Shown here: positions 7,075 to 15,866 of the stretch, piece by piece
Layout: each line of letters opens with the position of its first letter
Position numbering within the stretch: position 1 is the stretch's first letter
Assembly (NCBI RefSeq): GCF_000725805.1
Contig: NZ_JOFT01000046.1
Location: 1-64,000 of the forward strand
Length of the DNA stretch: 64,000 nt
Direction of reading: 5' to 3'
From: Streptomyces xanthophaeus
Lineage (GTDB): Bacteria > Actinomycetota > Actinomycetes > Streptomycetales > Streptomycetaceae
The notes under the pieces: generated by a model
The model's input: only the letters and a program-made list of their open reading frames with translations
What the model was told of the DNA's origin: nothing
Databases searched by the model: none
Position numbers and translations under genes: made by a program

Positions 7075-7880
7075 CGCTCGGCCTGCCGCTCCCGCCCGCC
7101 GGCCCCTGACAGGGGCGGCAGCAGCGCGAGGTGCTCCTCGCGTACGAGCCCGAACCGCAGGGCGAGCCCGACGATCTCCTCCCGCTTGCCGTTGCGGCGG
7201 TCGCCCTTGCCGCGTTCGGTGGAGTCCGGGACGCCGATGCGCAGCTTCTCTTCGGCGAGGTAGTCGATGTGCGAGCTGATCGCCCGCGCGGTCAGCGTGC
7301 CGCAGTTGGCGTGCCACCTGAGCCGCTCGACGATCTGTGGGGTGGTGGGGACCGCGACGCGGGACTGGTCGCGCAGACGTGGTTCGCAGAGCGCGACGAG
7401 GACGAGGAAGTACGTGGCGGTCTCGTCCAGGGAGTACGCGGTGACCGTGTGGTTCCCCCAGGGGACGCCCATGGCCTCCGGGTCCAGATAGACGTGGTCG
7501 GGCGCGAACACCTGGAAGGAGACGGCGACGTCACTGCGAGTGGGCAGCACCACGCGCGAGAACTCGAACGGGATGGGCGCCCCGACCCGGCGCGGCGGGA
7601 CCCTCAGGTATTCCCCCGCCCCCTCCGGGTTCTCCACGAGATAGCTGTGGGTGGTGCTGTGGTTCGTCAGCTGCCAGTGGTCGTCGGTCACCCGGATCTC
7701 CCCGGCGAGCCGGGAGATCGCCGCATCGGCGAGCCGCAGCTCGACGGGGATCGTCGCGGAGCCCCGCCCGAAGCGGGCGACCTCGCCGGGGCCGAGCCGT
7801 AACGTCACCGCGTCACCGCACGGTTCGCCGCCGCCGGTGCCACCGCTTCCCGGCGGCAGATGGACGACTACGCCGCTCAC
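7071..7880 (-). CDS. FHA-domain protein, partner of the kinase
   Basis: 269 aa. Residues about 35-90 carry an FHA-like core: FGRG, then ISRLAGEIRVTDDHWQLTN and HSYLVEN, with the G-R and S-R phosphothreonine-contact positions present. The C-terminal half (about 150-250) is helical with a possible winged-helix character (TPQIVERLRWHANCGTLTARAISSHI). It is the first gene of an operon with the Ser/Thr kinase and overlaps it by 4 bases. The pairing of FHA and kinase genes is common in actinobacteria; the downstream target here is unknown. Confidence 0.8.
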   Translation of the reverse strand: MSGVVVHLPPGSGGTGGGEPCGDAVTLRLGPGEVARFGRGSATIPVELRLADAAISRLAGEIRVTDDHWQLTNHSTTHSYLVENPEGAGEYLRVPPRRVGAPIPFEFSRVVLPTRSDVAVSFQVFAPDHVYLDPEAMGVPWGNHTVTAYSLDETATYFLVLVALCEPRLRDQSRVAVPTTPQIVERLRWHANCGTLTARAISSHIDYLAEEKLRIGVPDSTERGKGDRRNGKREEIVGLALRFGLVREEHLALLPPLSGAGGRERQAER

Positions 7881-8391
7881 CGTTCCCCCTGTTCCACGCG
7901 TCGTGCTTGTCCGACGAGCGGAACGATACTCATCTCTCAGGGGAGTTCACCGGCGTACTTCGGCCACTTCGGCAGGGGCCCGCGGGCGGGGCGGGCCGCC
8001 GGCCCCCGGCGGCGCGAGGACACTCCCCGATCCGTGCTCCGAGGGGCGCCCGGCGACGCATCCGGCAAGGGGCGTCCGGCGTCGTGGCGCGGGGTCACCA
8101 CGACCGCGTGACAGGAGTGACGGTCGGGGCATTCTCCGGGCCCCTGCCGGGCGGTACGGCCCCATCCCCGAGGCCGGGGAGCGCGGGGACGGCCGGCCGG
8201 GGCCGGCGGCCGGGGAGCGGAAGCTGCCCTCCCGCGCCGGGCGCGGATACCTCGTCGTACGCCCCGCAAGGTGGGGAAAGTCACCGTGCGACGAGGGGCG
8301 GAACCGGCGGTTCGGCAGCTTCGCGGTGCGACCGGACCACCGTTCGCTCCTTTCGCTTGGCGAAATCCGAACTCCGCGCCCGGCCCGGCGC
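7881..8391. other. Gene-poor intergenic region (511 bp)
   Basis: I find no convincing gene. It holds the promoter side of the FHA-kinase operon and the region downstream of the propeller-protein gene. One perfect inverted repeat, TTTCGCTTGGCGAAA (8351-8365), lies 27 bases beyond that gene's stop and could help end transcription. Confidence 0.5.
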
Positions 8392-10440
8392 TCAGAGAGC
8401 GGGACTGCCCGGAACGAGGGGCGCGACCGCGCGATCGCCGAAGGCCGTCCACGGCTGCCACCCGCCGTTGGGCCGGACCTGGACGCGGGTCCGCATCCGG
8501 CCCTCGGCGGTGACGGCGAAGACGTGCATCCGCCCGGCGGGGTCGAGCGCGGCCGTGGGCGTGCCGGCGAGCCTGACGCCGGGCTCGCCGAACTCCCCGC
8601 CGGGATCCGGGCTCCCGCCCGGAGTGACCTGCCAGCGGTGGCTGAGCCGGGCGCCGGCGGGCGTCAGGGAGAACGCCTCCAGCCGCCCGTCGGCATTGGC
8701 GGCGAACGCCGGTGCCGCGGCGCTCCAGCCGAACATCGGCAGCCATCCGTCCCAGCCGCCGCTCGGCACGGCCTGCCGCCGGGAGAAGGTCCCCACGCCC
8801 GAGGGCCCGATCGCGGCGACGGTGAGCCGGCCGCTGCCGTCCCGGGCCACCCGCGGCGCGGCTCCCGCCGCGGTCCCGAAGTGGTGCCATGAGGCGGTCC
8901 ACGGGCCGCCCGGGGCCTCCTGCCACCGGTGGAGGATCCCGGAGCCGCCGGGGGAGAGGACGAACGCCTCCAGCCGGCCGTCGGCGTTGGCCGCGACCAC
9001 CGGGGGCGCCCCCGCGGGACCGCCGAAGCCGGGCTCCCACGGGTCCCAGGCCAGTGATCCGGGTGACCTCTGGCGACGCCGTGCGACGGAGGCGCCGCCG
9101 GGGCTCAGGGCGAAGACCTCCAGCCGCCCGTCGGCGTCGCGGGCCACGGCGGGGGCGGCCCCGGCCGGGCCGCCGAACTCCTCCCAGCCGTGCCAGCCGC
9201 CGTCCGGGCGCTGCACCCGGTGGTGCAGGTTCGCGCCGCCCGGGGCGAGCGAGAACACCTCCAGCGCGCCGTCGGTGGTGCGGCCGAGCGTGGGCACCGC
9301 CCCGGCCGGCCCTCCGAAGGGCTCCCACGGCGACCAGGTGTCGGTGGACGGGTCGAGCTGGACGCGGCGCAGCATCGAGCGGTCCGACGCGTCGAGCGCG
9401 AACAGCGTCAGACGGCCGTCGGCATCGAGCCCGGCCACCGGATTGTCCGGGCTCTGCCACGGCGGTGGCGTGTCCCGCCAGAACAGGGGCGCCACGTACA
9501 GCCCGTGCCGGAACCAGCCGGCTGCGCTGGCGTGCCAGGTCCCCCCGTCGGCGACCACCTCGACGGCGTGCCCGGGCACGTGTCCCGCGTATCCGGCGAG
9601 GTCGAAGCGGAAGGGGTTCCGGGACGCCAGGACGTCGGTGCCCTCGTAGCCGTTCCTCGGCCCGATGAACAGGTAGTACCAGCCGTCCCGTTCGACGACG
9701 TACGGCGACTCGGTGACCGATACCGTCGCGTCCGTGCTCGCGTCGGTGAACGCGATGCCCGGATCGCTCCAGTGCAGGAGGTCTGCGGAGCGCCGGTGGG
9801 CCACGACGTGGTGGCCGCCCGCGCCCGAGACCTCGGTGTAGTACATGACCCACTCGCCGCCGACCCGCAGCACCATCGGGTCACGCGCTGCGATCCCCCG
9901 GAACAGCGGGCCGGACGGCTCGCGGGTCCAGGTGAACAGGTCTGTCGAGGTGGCGAGGTTGACCGCGGCGCCGCTCGCGCCGCCCGCGGCGTAGAACATC
10001 CAGAACCTGCCGTCCGCCTCCACGACGTGCGGCGCCCACAGGTGTTCCTCGCCGAAATAGGACGGGTCGACGGTGAGCGCGTCGGGATGGCTGGTCCACG
10101 GACCCTGCAGGCTCGGCGCGGAGGCGTGGGCGAAGGAGATCTCCGCCGTACTGTCCGGGGACTCGCCGCGCGGCGCACTGTCCCCGACGATGGCGAACAG
10201 GTGCCAGCGGCCCTGAGCCTTGATCAGCGTGTGGTCGTTGAGGTAGCGCGGTCCGGCGGAGGTCGACGGGTCGTGGACGAACGCCATGGGTCCCGCGCCG
10301 ACCCACTGAGGGGGCGGGCCGTCCTCGGCCGTCGCCGTCGCGGTCGCGGTCGCCGCCACGGTCAGGCCGTCGCCGAGGAAGGTGAGGGCGCCCGCCCCGG
10401 CAACGCCTCGCAGCAGGTTCCGCCTGGTGATCGGGGGCAT
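8392..10440 (-). CDS. Secreted GH43/32-like glycosidase with PLL-like seven-repeat propeller
   Basis: 682 aa from ATG at 10438-10440 with GGAGAG upstream. The N-terminus ITRRNLLRGVAGAG is a Tat signal. Residues about 40-340 form a five-bladed glycosidase propeller of the GH43/GH32 type: candidate acidic residues sit in FVHDPST, AARDPMVL and TESPYVV. Residues about 345-680 contain seven copies of a roughly 48-residue repeat centred on ADGRLEVFAL and a W-x-x-W motif, like the PLL lectin propeller. The substrate is unknown; the propeller is probably a glycan-binding or cell-wall-binding module. It is adjacent to two other secreted proteins with the same C-terminal propeller but different N-terminal modules. 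Confidence 0.8.
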   Translation of the reverse strand: MPPITRRNLLRGVAGAGALTFLGDGLTVAATATATATAEDGPPPQWVGAGPMAFVHDPSTSAGPRYLNDHTLIKAQGRWHLFAIVGDSAPRGESPDSTAEISFAHASAPSLQGPWTSHPDALTVDPSYFGEEHLWAPHVVEADGRFWMFYAAGGASGAAVNLATSTDLFTWTREPSGPLFRGIAARDPMVLRVGGEWVMYYTEVSGAGGHHVVAHRRSADLLHWSDPGIAFTDASTDATVSVTESPYVVERDGWYYLFIGPRNGYEGTDVLASRNPFRFDLAGYAGHVPGHAVEVVADGGTWHASAAGWFRHGLYVAPLFWRDTPPPWQSPDNPVAGLDADGRLTLFALDASDRSMLRRVQLDPSTDTWSPWEPFGGPAGAVPTLGRTTDGALEVFSLAPGGANLHHRVQRPDGGWHGWEEFGGPAGAAPAVARDADGRLEVFALSPGGASVARRRQRSPGSLAWDPWEPGFGGPAGAPPVVAANADGRLEAFVLSPGGSGILHRWQEAPGGPWTASWHHFGTAAGAAPRVARDGSGRLTVAAIGPSGVGTFSRRQAVPSGGWDGWLPMFGWSAAAPAFAANADGRLEAFSLTPAGARLSHRWQVTPGGSPDPGGEFGEPGVRLAGTPTAALDPAGRMHVFAVTAEGRMRTRVQVRPNGGWQPWTAFGDRAVAPLVPGSPAL

Positions 10441-10528
10441 GGGTCTCTCCAGACGGGCCGTGGCGGCCGGCCGTGCCGTACGGGCACGGCCGGCCCCGGG
10501 ACGGGGGTGCGGGGAGGTCGCGGACGGG

Positions 10529-12040
10529 TCAGCCGACGGTGGGGCCGGCGGTGTTGTTGACCCACACCCACTCGGACCAGGTGGAGAAGCCGGTCTGCCA
10601 CCGGTGGTACGTGCCGGCCGCACTGGTGCCGAAGATCTCGATCCGGCCGTCGGCATTGGCGGCGGCGGTGACTTCGGTGCCCCCGTTGCCGAACGCTGCC
10701 CATTCGCTGTAGGGGGCGTTGACGGCGGTCTGCCAGGAGTGCATGGCGGTGCTGCCGTTCATGGCGAAGACCTCGATGCGGCCGTCGGGGGTGCGTTCGC
10801 TGGTGAGCTGCGCGTCGGCGGGGCCGCCCGTCGGCTCCCACTCCGACCAACTGGTCGCACTCGTCTGGTACTTGTGGAACACGCCCACCGGACCGGAGGC
10901 GAAGACCTCCAGGCGGCCGTCGGCGTTGTGGTCGGTGGTCAGGTCATGGCCACCGCCACCGAAGGCGCCCCACGGGGACCAGCCGCCGTTGGGGGCCGTC
11001 TGGTACTGGTGCTCGAAGGTGTTGCCGCCCAGGGCGAACACCTCCAGGCGGCCGTCCGGCGACTTCTCCATCTCGACACGGCTGTCGGCGGGGCCGCCGC
11101 CGGTGGGTTCCCATGCGGACCAGGAGCCGTTCGGGGCCAGTTGGTACCGGTGCATGAGCCCGACCGGTCCGGAGGCGTAGACCTCGATGCGGCCGTCTGC
11201 GTTCACTCCGGCGGCGGTGTCCTTGCCACCGCCGCCGAAGTCCGCCCAGTTCGACCAGCCGCCCGACGGGGACAACTGCCAGCGGTGCTGGAAGGTGTTG
11301 CCGCCCAGGGCGAACATCTCCAGGCGGCCGTCCGCGTTCGGGGCGATGGCCAGTTCGGCGTTGGCCGGTCCGCCCAGCGGCTCCCAGGCCGACCAGTTGC
11401 CGTTCGCTTCCTGCTGCCAGGCGTGGTGCACGCCCTCGGCACCGGAGGCGAACACTTCGAGGCGCCCGTCCGCCGAACGCGCCGACACCACACGGCCCGA
11501 CTCCGCCGGATACACCAGCGGCTTGGGCCGCGGACCGCTGCCCGGGTTGCAGGGAAGCACGACCCCGCGCTCCGCGAGGTAGGCCTCGGGGTCGATGCCG
11601 TAGGAGGCGGACCGGTCGCCCCAGATCCGCAGGTGCAGGTGGGGGCCGGTGGAGTTCCCCTCGGAGCCCATCAGGGCGATCTGCTGGCCGGCTGTGACGC
11701 GGTCGCCGACGGAGACGTCCCGCCGGGACATGTGCCCGTACTCGGAGATCTTCCCGTCGGGGTGCTGGACGCGGATCCACTGGCCGTAGTCGCCGGTGTA
11801 CCCGGAGATGGTCACCTCGCCGTCGCCCACGGCGTAGATCGGTGTCCCGACGCCGTTGGCGATGTCGACGCCGTTGTGGCCGCTGTGGAAGTGCTGGGAG
11901 ACGATGCCTGCGGCCGGGCACGCCGCGGTGGCGTCGGTGGTCCGGGCCGCGGCGGGAGCCGTGGCCACCAGCGCGGGCAGCAGGGCGGCCGCCGCCGCGA
12001 GAACACAGGTCAAAGCGCGTCGGGACAGTCCGGGAAGCAC
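10529..12040 (-). CDS. Secreted M23 peptidase with PLL-like propeller
   Basis: 503 aa from GTG at 12038-12040 with AGGAG seven bases upstream. A Sec signal peptide ends near residue 32 (ATAPAAA). The LytM/M23 domain keeps all zinc and catalytic residues: HNGVD (H55, D59), H103 and HLH (H134, H136). Residues about 165-503 are seven propeller repeats (ADGRLEVFASG type) with alternating FASG and FALG forms. M23 enzymes cut peptide cross-bridges of peptidoglycan; the propeller may target it to cell-surface glycans. The repeats are much closer to those in the gene at 13278-14939 than to those in its immediate neighbour. Confidence 0.9.
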   Translation of the reverse strand: MLPGLSRRALTCVLAAAAALLPALVATAPAAARTTDATAACPAAGIVSQHFHSGHNGVDIANGVGTPIYAVGDGEVTISGYTGDYGQWIRVQHPDGKISEYGHMSRRDVSVGDRVTAGQQIALMGSEGNSTGPHLHLRIWGDRSASYGIDPEAYLAERGVVLPCNPGSGPRPKPLVYPAESGRVVSARSADGRLEVFASGAEGVHHAWQQEANGNWSAWEPLGGPANAELAIAPNADGRLEMFALGGNTFQHRWQLSPSGGWSNWADFGGGGKDTAAGVNADGRIEVYASGPVGLMHRYQLAPNGSWSAWEPTGGGPADSRVEMEKSPDGRLEVFALGGNTFEHQYQTAPNGGWSPWGAFGGGGHDLTTDHNADGRLEVFASGPVGVFHKYQTSATSWSEWEPTGGPADAQLTSERTPDGRIEVFAMNGSTAMHSWQTAVNAPYSEWAAFGNGGTEVTAAANADGRIEIFGTSAAGTYHRWQTGFSTWSEWVWVNNTAGPTVG

Positions 12041-12238
12041 GAGATGCTCCTCCCCTTGGAAAGCTCGGGGTGAGTGGGACGGACGTGCGGTGCCAGGGGC
12101 GCCGAACGGCGCTCTGGAAGGTAGCAACGGAGTGCCGGCCGGCAGACCCCGGAAGGTTACGGACTGACAGGCGGGCGCACTTCGGCTACGGGCCGTTTTC
12201 CCACGCGCTCGGGCACGACGCCCCGAGCCACACCGTCG

Positions 12239-12985
12239 TCAGGTGCGCTTCTCCGAGGCCGTGCGGAACTGGAGGGCGGTCCCGGCGGCCTCGGAGAGGC
12301 CCTTCTCGTCCGCCAGCAACACGCTGCCGGACGTGCCGGCGTCGGTCCACGCGCACAGGATCGGACGTCCGGCGGACGGCAGGAACCCGCAGCTCAACGA
12401 GCCGCCCCAGGGCCCCGCCTCGAAGCTGGTGACCTCGGTTGCCCGCGCCCCGGCGAAGAAGTTCCGCAGTTCTTGCGCCGTGGTGTCCGAGCGCTTCTCC
12501 GCGGCCAGGCGCGCGTCCCACTCGGCGGCGGTGATCCGGAGCACGGCGCCCACCGGCCCCTGACCGGGGCCGTCGTAGAACCACTGCTTGCCCGAGTACC
12601 CCTTCCCGGAGGTCTGCTGGTCGTATGCGGCGGCTTCCGCGCCGGTGAGCAGCCGGTACGCGCCGACCTGCGGGGCCGCGTCGATGACGCGCCCGGGCCC
12701 CGGGGGCTTCGATCCGTCGGCGGGAGCCCGGTCTGCGGTCTCCTGGCCGACGGGGGCCGCCTCGGCGGCAGGGGGCTCCCCGCCGGAGGAGGTGAACGCC
12801 TGCACCAGACCGGCGGCGGCAACGGCCAGCAGCACGCCGCGGATGATGTTGCTGCGGCGTACGGCCAGCGCGCCGGCTCGCTCGGCGTCCACCGCACCGG
12901 TCGGCACGGGACCGCGGCGCCAGGTGCGGGTGGCGAACCAGATGACGGCCATGGCCACAGCGGCGGCGAGAAGCGACCCCAGCAT
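12239..12985 (-). CDS. Conserved-type membrane protein of unknown function
   Basis: 248 aa. Two N-terminal transmembrane segments are visible (MLGSLLAAAVAMAVIWFA and GVLLAVAAAGLVQAF), followed by a Pro/Ala-rich linker and an outside domain of about 150 residues with two cysteines (LSCGF and LCAW) that could pair. I do not recognise a family. No ribosome binding site is evident before the ATG at 12983-12985. It lies between two propeller-protein genes on the same strand and may be unrelated to them. Confidence 0.65.
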   Translation of the reverse strand: MLGSLLAAAVAMAVIWFATRTWRRGPVPTGAVDAERAGALAVRRSNIIRGVLLAVAAAGLVQAFTSSGGEPPAAEAAPVGQETADRAPADGSKPPGPGRVIDAAPQVGAYRLLTGAEAAAYDQQTSGKGYSGKQWFYDGPGQGPVGAVLRITAAEWDARLAAEKRSDTTAQELRNFFAGARATEVTSFEAGPWGGSLSCGFLPSAGRPILCAWTDAGTSGSVLLADEKGLSEAAGTALQFRTASEKRT

Positions 12986-13159
12986 CTGGCCGTCGGCGTA
13001 GCTCTGCGAGGTCGTATCTGAGGGTGGTTGTGATCAGTGGCGAGCAGGCATCGACGGACCGGGTCCGGACGGCTGCTGCCGCCCGCTGTTCCCGATCGTC
13101 GGACCAGGTCAGCGGGCGGCGGGCGGACCGCATCCGGCTCGGGCCGGGCGGTCACACCA

Positions 13160-13281
13160 CTAGGCCGTCTCTTTCGGATCTTGCCGGGTCCGCGCCGCCC
13201 GGCACCGCGCCTCGCCGCACTGCCGGGGCAACCGAGTACGTCCAGTACACGGCAGCCCAAGATCCGAAAGAGACGACCTAG
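13160..13281. mobile_element. CTAG-flanked MITE (114 bp), IS5-like target
   Basis: CTAG is duplicated at 13160-13163 and 13278-13281. Between them, the left end GCCGTCTCTTTCGGATCTTG and the right end (inverted) GTCGTCTCTTTCGGATCTTG match at 19 of 20 bases. The element is too short for a transposase and has no ORF. A four-base YTAR-type duplication is typical of IS5-family targets. The right CTAG contains the stop codon TAG of the propeller protein at 13278-14939. Confidence 0.8.
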
Positions 13282-14939
13282 CCGACCGCGGGGCCGGAGT
13301 CGTTCAGCCAGCTCCACTCCGACCAGCTGGTGAACCCGGTCTGCCAGCGGTGGAAGACGCCGGCCCGGCTGGTGCCGAAGGTCTCTATGCGGCCGTCGGC
13401 GTTGTTGGCCGCGCCGATCCCGGTGCCACCGCCGCCGAAGGTCTCCCACGGTGCGTACGCGGCGTTCGGGCCGGTCTGCCAGGCGTGGCTCGCGGTGTCG
13501 CCGTTGATCGCGAACACCTCGACCCGGCCGTCGACCGAACGTGACGTGGTCAGCTCGGCGTTGGGGATCCCGCCGGTGCCCGCCCACTCCGACCACGTGC
13601 TCGGGCTGGTCTGCCAGCGGTGGAACACACCGGTGGCGTTGGAGGCGAACACCTCCAGCCTGCCGTCCTGGTTGTAGCTGGCGGTGACGGCGTGCCCGCC
13701 GCCGCCGAAGTTCTCCCAGGCGGACCAACCGCCGTTGACACCGGTCTGGTAGAGGTGCTCGAACGTCGAGTCAGACAGTGCGAACACCTCCAGCCGCCCG
13801 TCGGGTGCGTTCTCGACCGCGAGCCGTGCGTTGGCCGGGCCGCCGCCAGTGCCCTCCCAGCCGGCCCAACCGCCGCTGGGCGCGGTCTGCCACCGGTGGA
13901 ACACCCCGCCCGGATTCGAAGCGAACACCTCGATCCGGCCGTCCGTGTTGGTGCCCGCCGCCAGTCGGTATCCGCCGCCGCCGAAGTTCTCCCAGGTGGA
14001 CCAACCCGCACTGGGCGCCGTCTGCCACATGTGGTCGAAGGTGCTGTCCGACAGCGCGAACAACTCCAGCCGTCCGTCCGCATTGGACGCCACCGCCAGC
14101 TGGGCGTTGCGCGGACCGCCCGCGAACCGCCACTGCGACCACGCGCCGTTCACCGTGGTCTGCCACGCGTGGTACACGCCGTCGGCACCGGCGGCGAAGG
14201 CCTCCAGCCGTCCGTCCGCGGACCGCCCGGACACCACCCGGCCCGAGGCGTAGGGGTGCTTGGGGCCGCCGCCCGTACCGGACCACAGGGCGCCTGCGAT
14301 GAGCGCCGCGTCGTCCGCCTCGATCGCGTACAGGCCGCGCAGGTCCTCCCGCGGCCGCTGCACGTGCCAGCACACCTCGCCGATCGCCTCGTTGTTCCAC
14401 GAGCCGCCCGGGTACTGCTGTTCCATCGCGTCGAGGAAGGCGTTGGTGGCGTAGGCCGGGTTCAGGCGCTGCTCCCGGGTACCCCACCAGTCCTGCTGCT
14501 GGAACAGCCCGAGGCTGGTGTAGTCGACGGCCTGGGCGTAGTTGTTCATGCTGCTCTCCACGATGATCGTGGCGATGGCGATCGTCGCGGCCCGCGGGTT
14601 CAGGCCCCGGTCCTTCACCGCCTGCGTCACCATCCGCGCGCACGACACCTTGTAGGCGTTCAGGTAGCCGGCCATCTTCGCGTGCAGTTGCGGGTTGAGC
14701 TGGTCGGCCATGATGCCGTCGGTGGCCGACGGACCGGCCGGATCGCAGGGCACGGTCGGAATGGCCAGCCCCTGCGGGCCGCTGAAATAGCGGGAGACGC
14801 CGGACCGGTCGTCGCCCGGGCGCGGAGCGGGGTCCTGTCGGGCGCTTGCCACCGAGGTGGTCATCGCGATGACCAATGCCCAGATGCCGGCCACGAAGGC
14901 CAGTCTGGTGAACACGCGGCATAAGCCGATTCTTGCCAT
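13278..14939 (-). CDS. Secreted lysozyme-like protein with PLL-like propeller
   Basis: 553 aa from ATG at 14937-14939 with GGAAAGG upstream. A signal peptide ends near TSVASA (residue 33). Residues about 75-205 resemble the lysozyme-like/transglycosylase fold: IIVESSMNN supplies a candidate catalytic Glu and SLGLFQQ is the usual second motif. Residues about 225-553 hold seven propeller repeats (DGRLEVFA with HRWQT and W-x-x-W), close to those of the M23 protein at 10529-12040. Its stop codon TAG lies in the CTAG target duplication of the MITE. Both it and the M23 protein probably act on peptidoglycan. Confidence 0.85.
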   Translation of the reverse strand: MARIGLCRVFTRLAFVAGIWALVIAMTTSVASARQDPAPRPGDDRSGVSRYFSGPQGLAIPTVPCDPAGPSATDGIMADQLNPQLHAKMAGYLNAYKVSCARMVTQAVKDRGLNPRAATIAIATIIVESSMNNYAQAVDYTSLGLFQQQDWWGTREQRLNPAYATNAFLDAMEQQYPGGSWNNEAIGEVCWHVQRPREDLRGLYAIEADDAALIAGALWSGTGGGPKHPYASGRVVSGRSADGRLEAFAAGADGVYHAWQTTVNGAWSQWRFAGGPRNAQLAVASNADGRLELFALSDSTFDHMWQTAPSAGWSTWENFGGGGYRLAAGTNTDGRIEVFASNPGGVFHRWQTAPSGGWAGWEGTGGGPANARLAVENAPDGRLEVFALSDSTFEHLYQTGVNGGWSAWENFGGGGHAVTASYNQDGRLEVFASNATGVFHRWQTSPSTWSEWAGTGGIPNAELTTSRSVDGRVEVFAINGDTASHAWQTGPNAAYAPWETFGGGGTGIGAANNADGRIETFGTSRAGVFHRWQTGFTSWSEWSWLNDSGPAVG

Positions 14940-15185
14940 GGTGTGCCTTTCCGGCGTGAGTTGAGGTCGGGTGAGGTGTGGTGCACGGAGCTCAGCTCGT
15001 CGGCGGCCGACAGTAGGGGGAGCCGATGAAATGCCGATGGAATGGGCCGCTTCCTCACCGGTGGCCGGGCCCTGCGCGTTTCATCGGGATGTCATCGGCG
15101 GCTGCCACTGTCGTGCGGTGACCTCGGCCGACCGCGTACCGCATCGGGAAGCAGACGCACAGGCCGACAACATGGGGAGGATCGA

Positions 15186-15839
15186 ATGCGAGCAAAGAGG
15201 ATCACGGCCGCCCTGGCCGGACTCCTGCTGACAGCCGGGCTTTCAGTGGCACAGGGGTCCACGGCTCAAGCAGCGGCTTCGTGCGAGGGCACCTACACGA
15301 TCGTCGTCGGCGGCACGGGCAGCTCATGGAACAACGACGGCTTCACCGGCAACATCCAGCAGCACGTCGGGTACCCCACCCAGATTCCCAACGGCGCGAG
15401 CGCCCGGGCCGGCGTCAACGAGCTGAACCGGCTGGTCCGCGACCAGCGCGCCGCATGTCCGGGCCAGCACGTCAAGATGGGCGGCTATTCGCTGGGCGCC
15501 GCGGTGGTGCACATCTGGGTCACCGAGAACTGGCAGACCTTCGACAACGTCAACGCGATCCTCATCGCGGACCCCAAGCGCCAGGCCCCGCCCGGCGCCA
15601 ACGGCGGAGCCGTACCGTTCGGCGGTTTCATCGGCGCTCCGCTCGCGGGCGCCGACCGGTTCTTCGGCAACATCCCCGTCAAGTCGATCTGCCACTGGGA
15701 CTACGTCTGCGACGAGTCCGCCGGCATCTGGACCTACCCGGAGAACCACATCAAGAACTACCCCATGGACTTCAACATGGACCACCACAACGACGGCGCC
15801 CACGAGCAGTGGTACAACGGCGCCTGGTATCCCTGGTAG
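15186..15839 (+). CDS. Secreted cutinase-like serine esterase
   Basis: 217 aa from ATG at 15186 with GGGGAGG at good spacing. A Sec signal peptide ends near AQAAA (residue 31). The nucleophile elbow GYSLGAA carries the catalytic Ser; Cys pairs (SCEG with AACPG, and ICHWDYVCD) and a C-terminal His-rich stretch (DHHNDGAHEQW) fit the disulfide-bonded cutinase/PE-PPE alpha/beta hydrolase group of actinobacteria. The natural substrate could be a lipid or polyester and is not shown by sequence. It is divergent from the lysozyme-like propeller gene. Confidence 0.75.
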   Translation: MRAKRITAALAGLLLTAGLSVAQGSTAQAAASCEGTYTIVVGGTGSSWNNDGFTGNIQQHVGYPTQIPNGASARAGVNELNRLVRDQRAACPGQHVKMGGYSLGAAVVHIWVTENWQTFDNVNAILIADPKRQAPPGANGGAVPFGGFIGAPLAGADRFFGNIPVKSICHWDYVCDESAGIWTYPENHIKNYPMDFNMDHHNDGAHEQWYNGAWYPW

Positions 15840-15866
15840 GCACGTACCACCCGTCGGCCGGGTGCG

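Noticed and set aside
8351..8365. TTTCGCTTGGCGAAA as an operator
   Set aside because: It lies downstream of a gene rather than at a start; a transcription-end role is simpler and no second copy was found.
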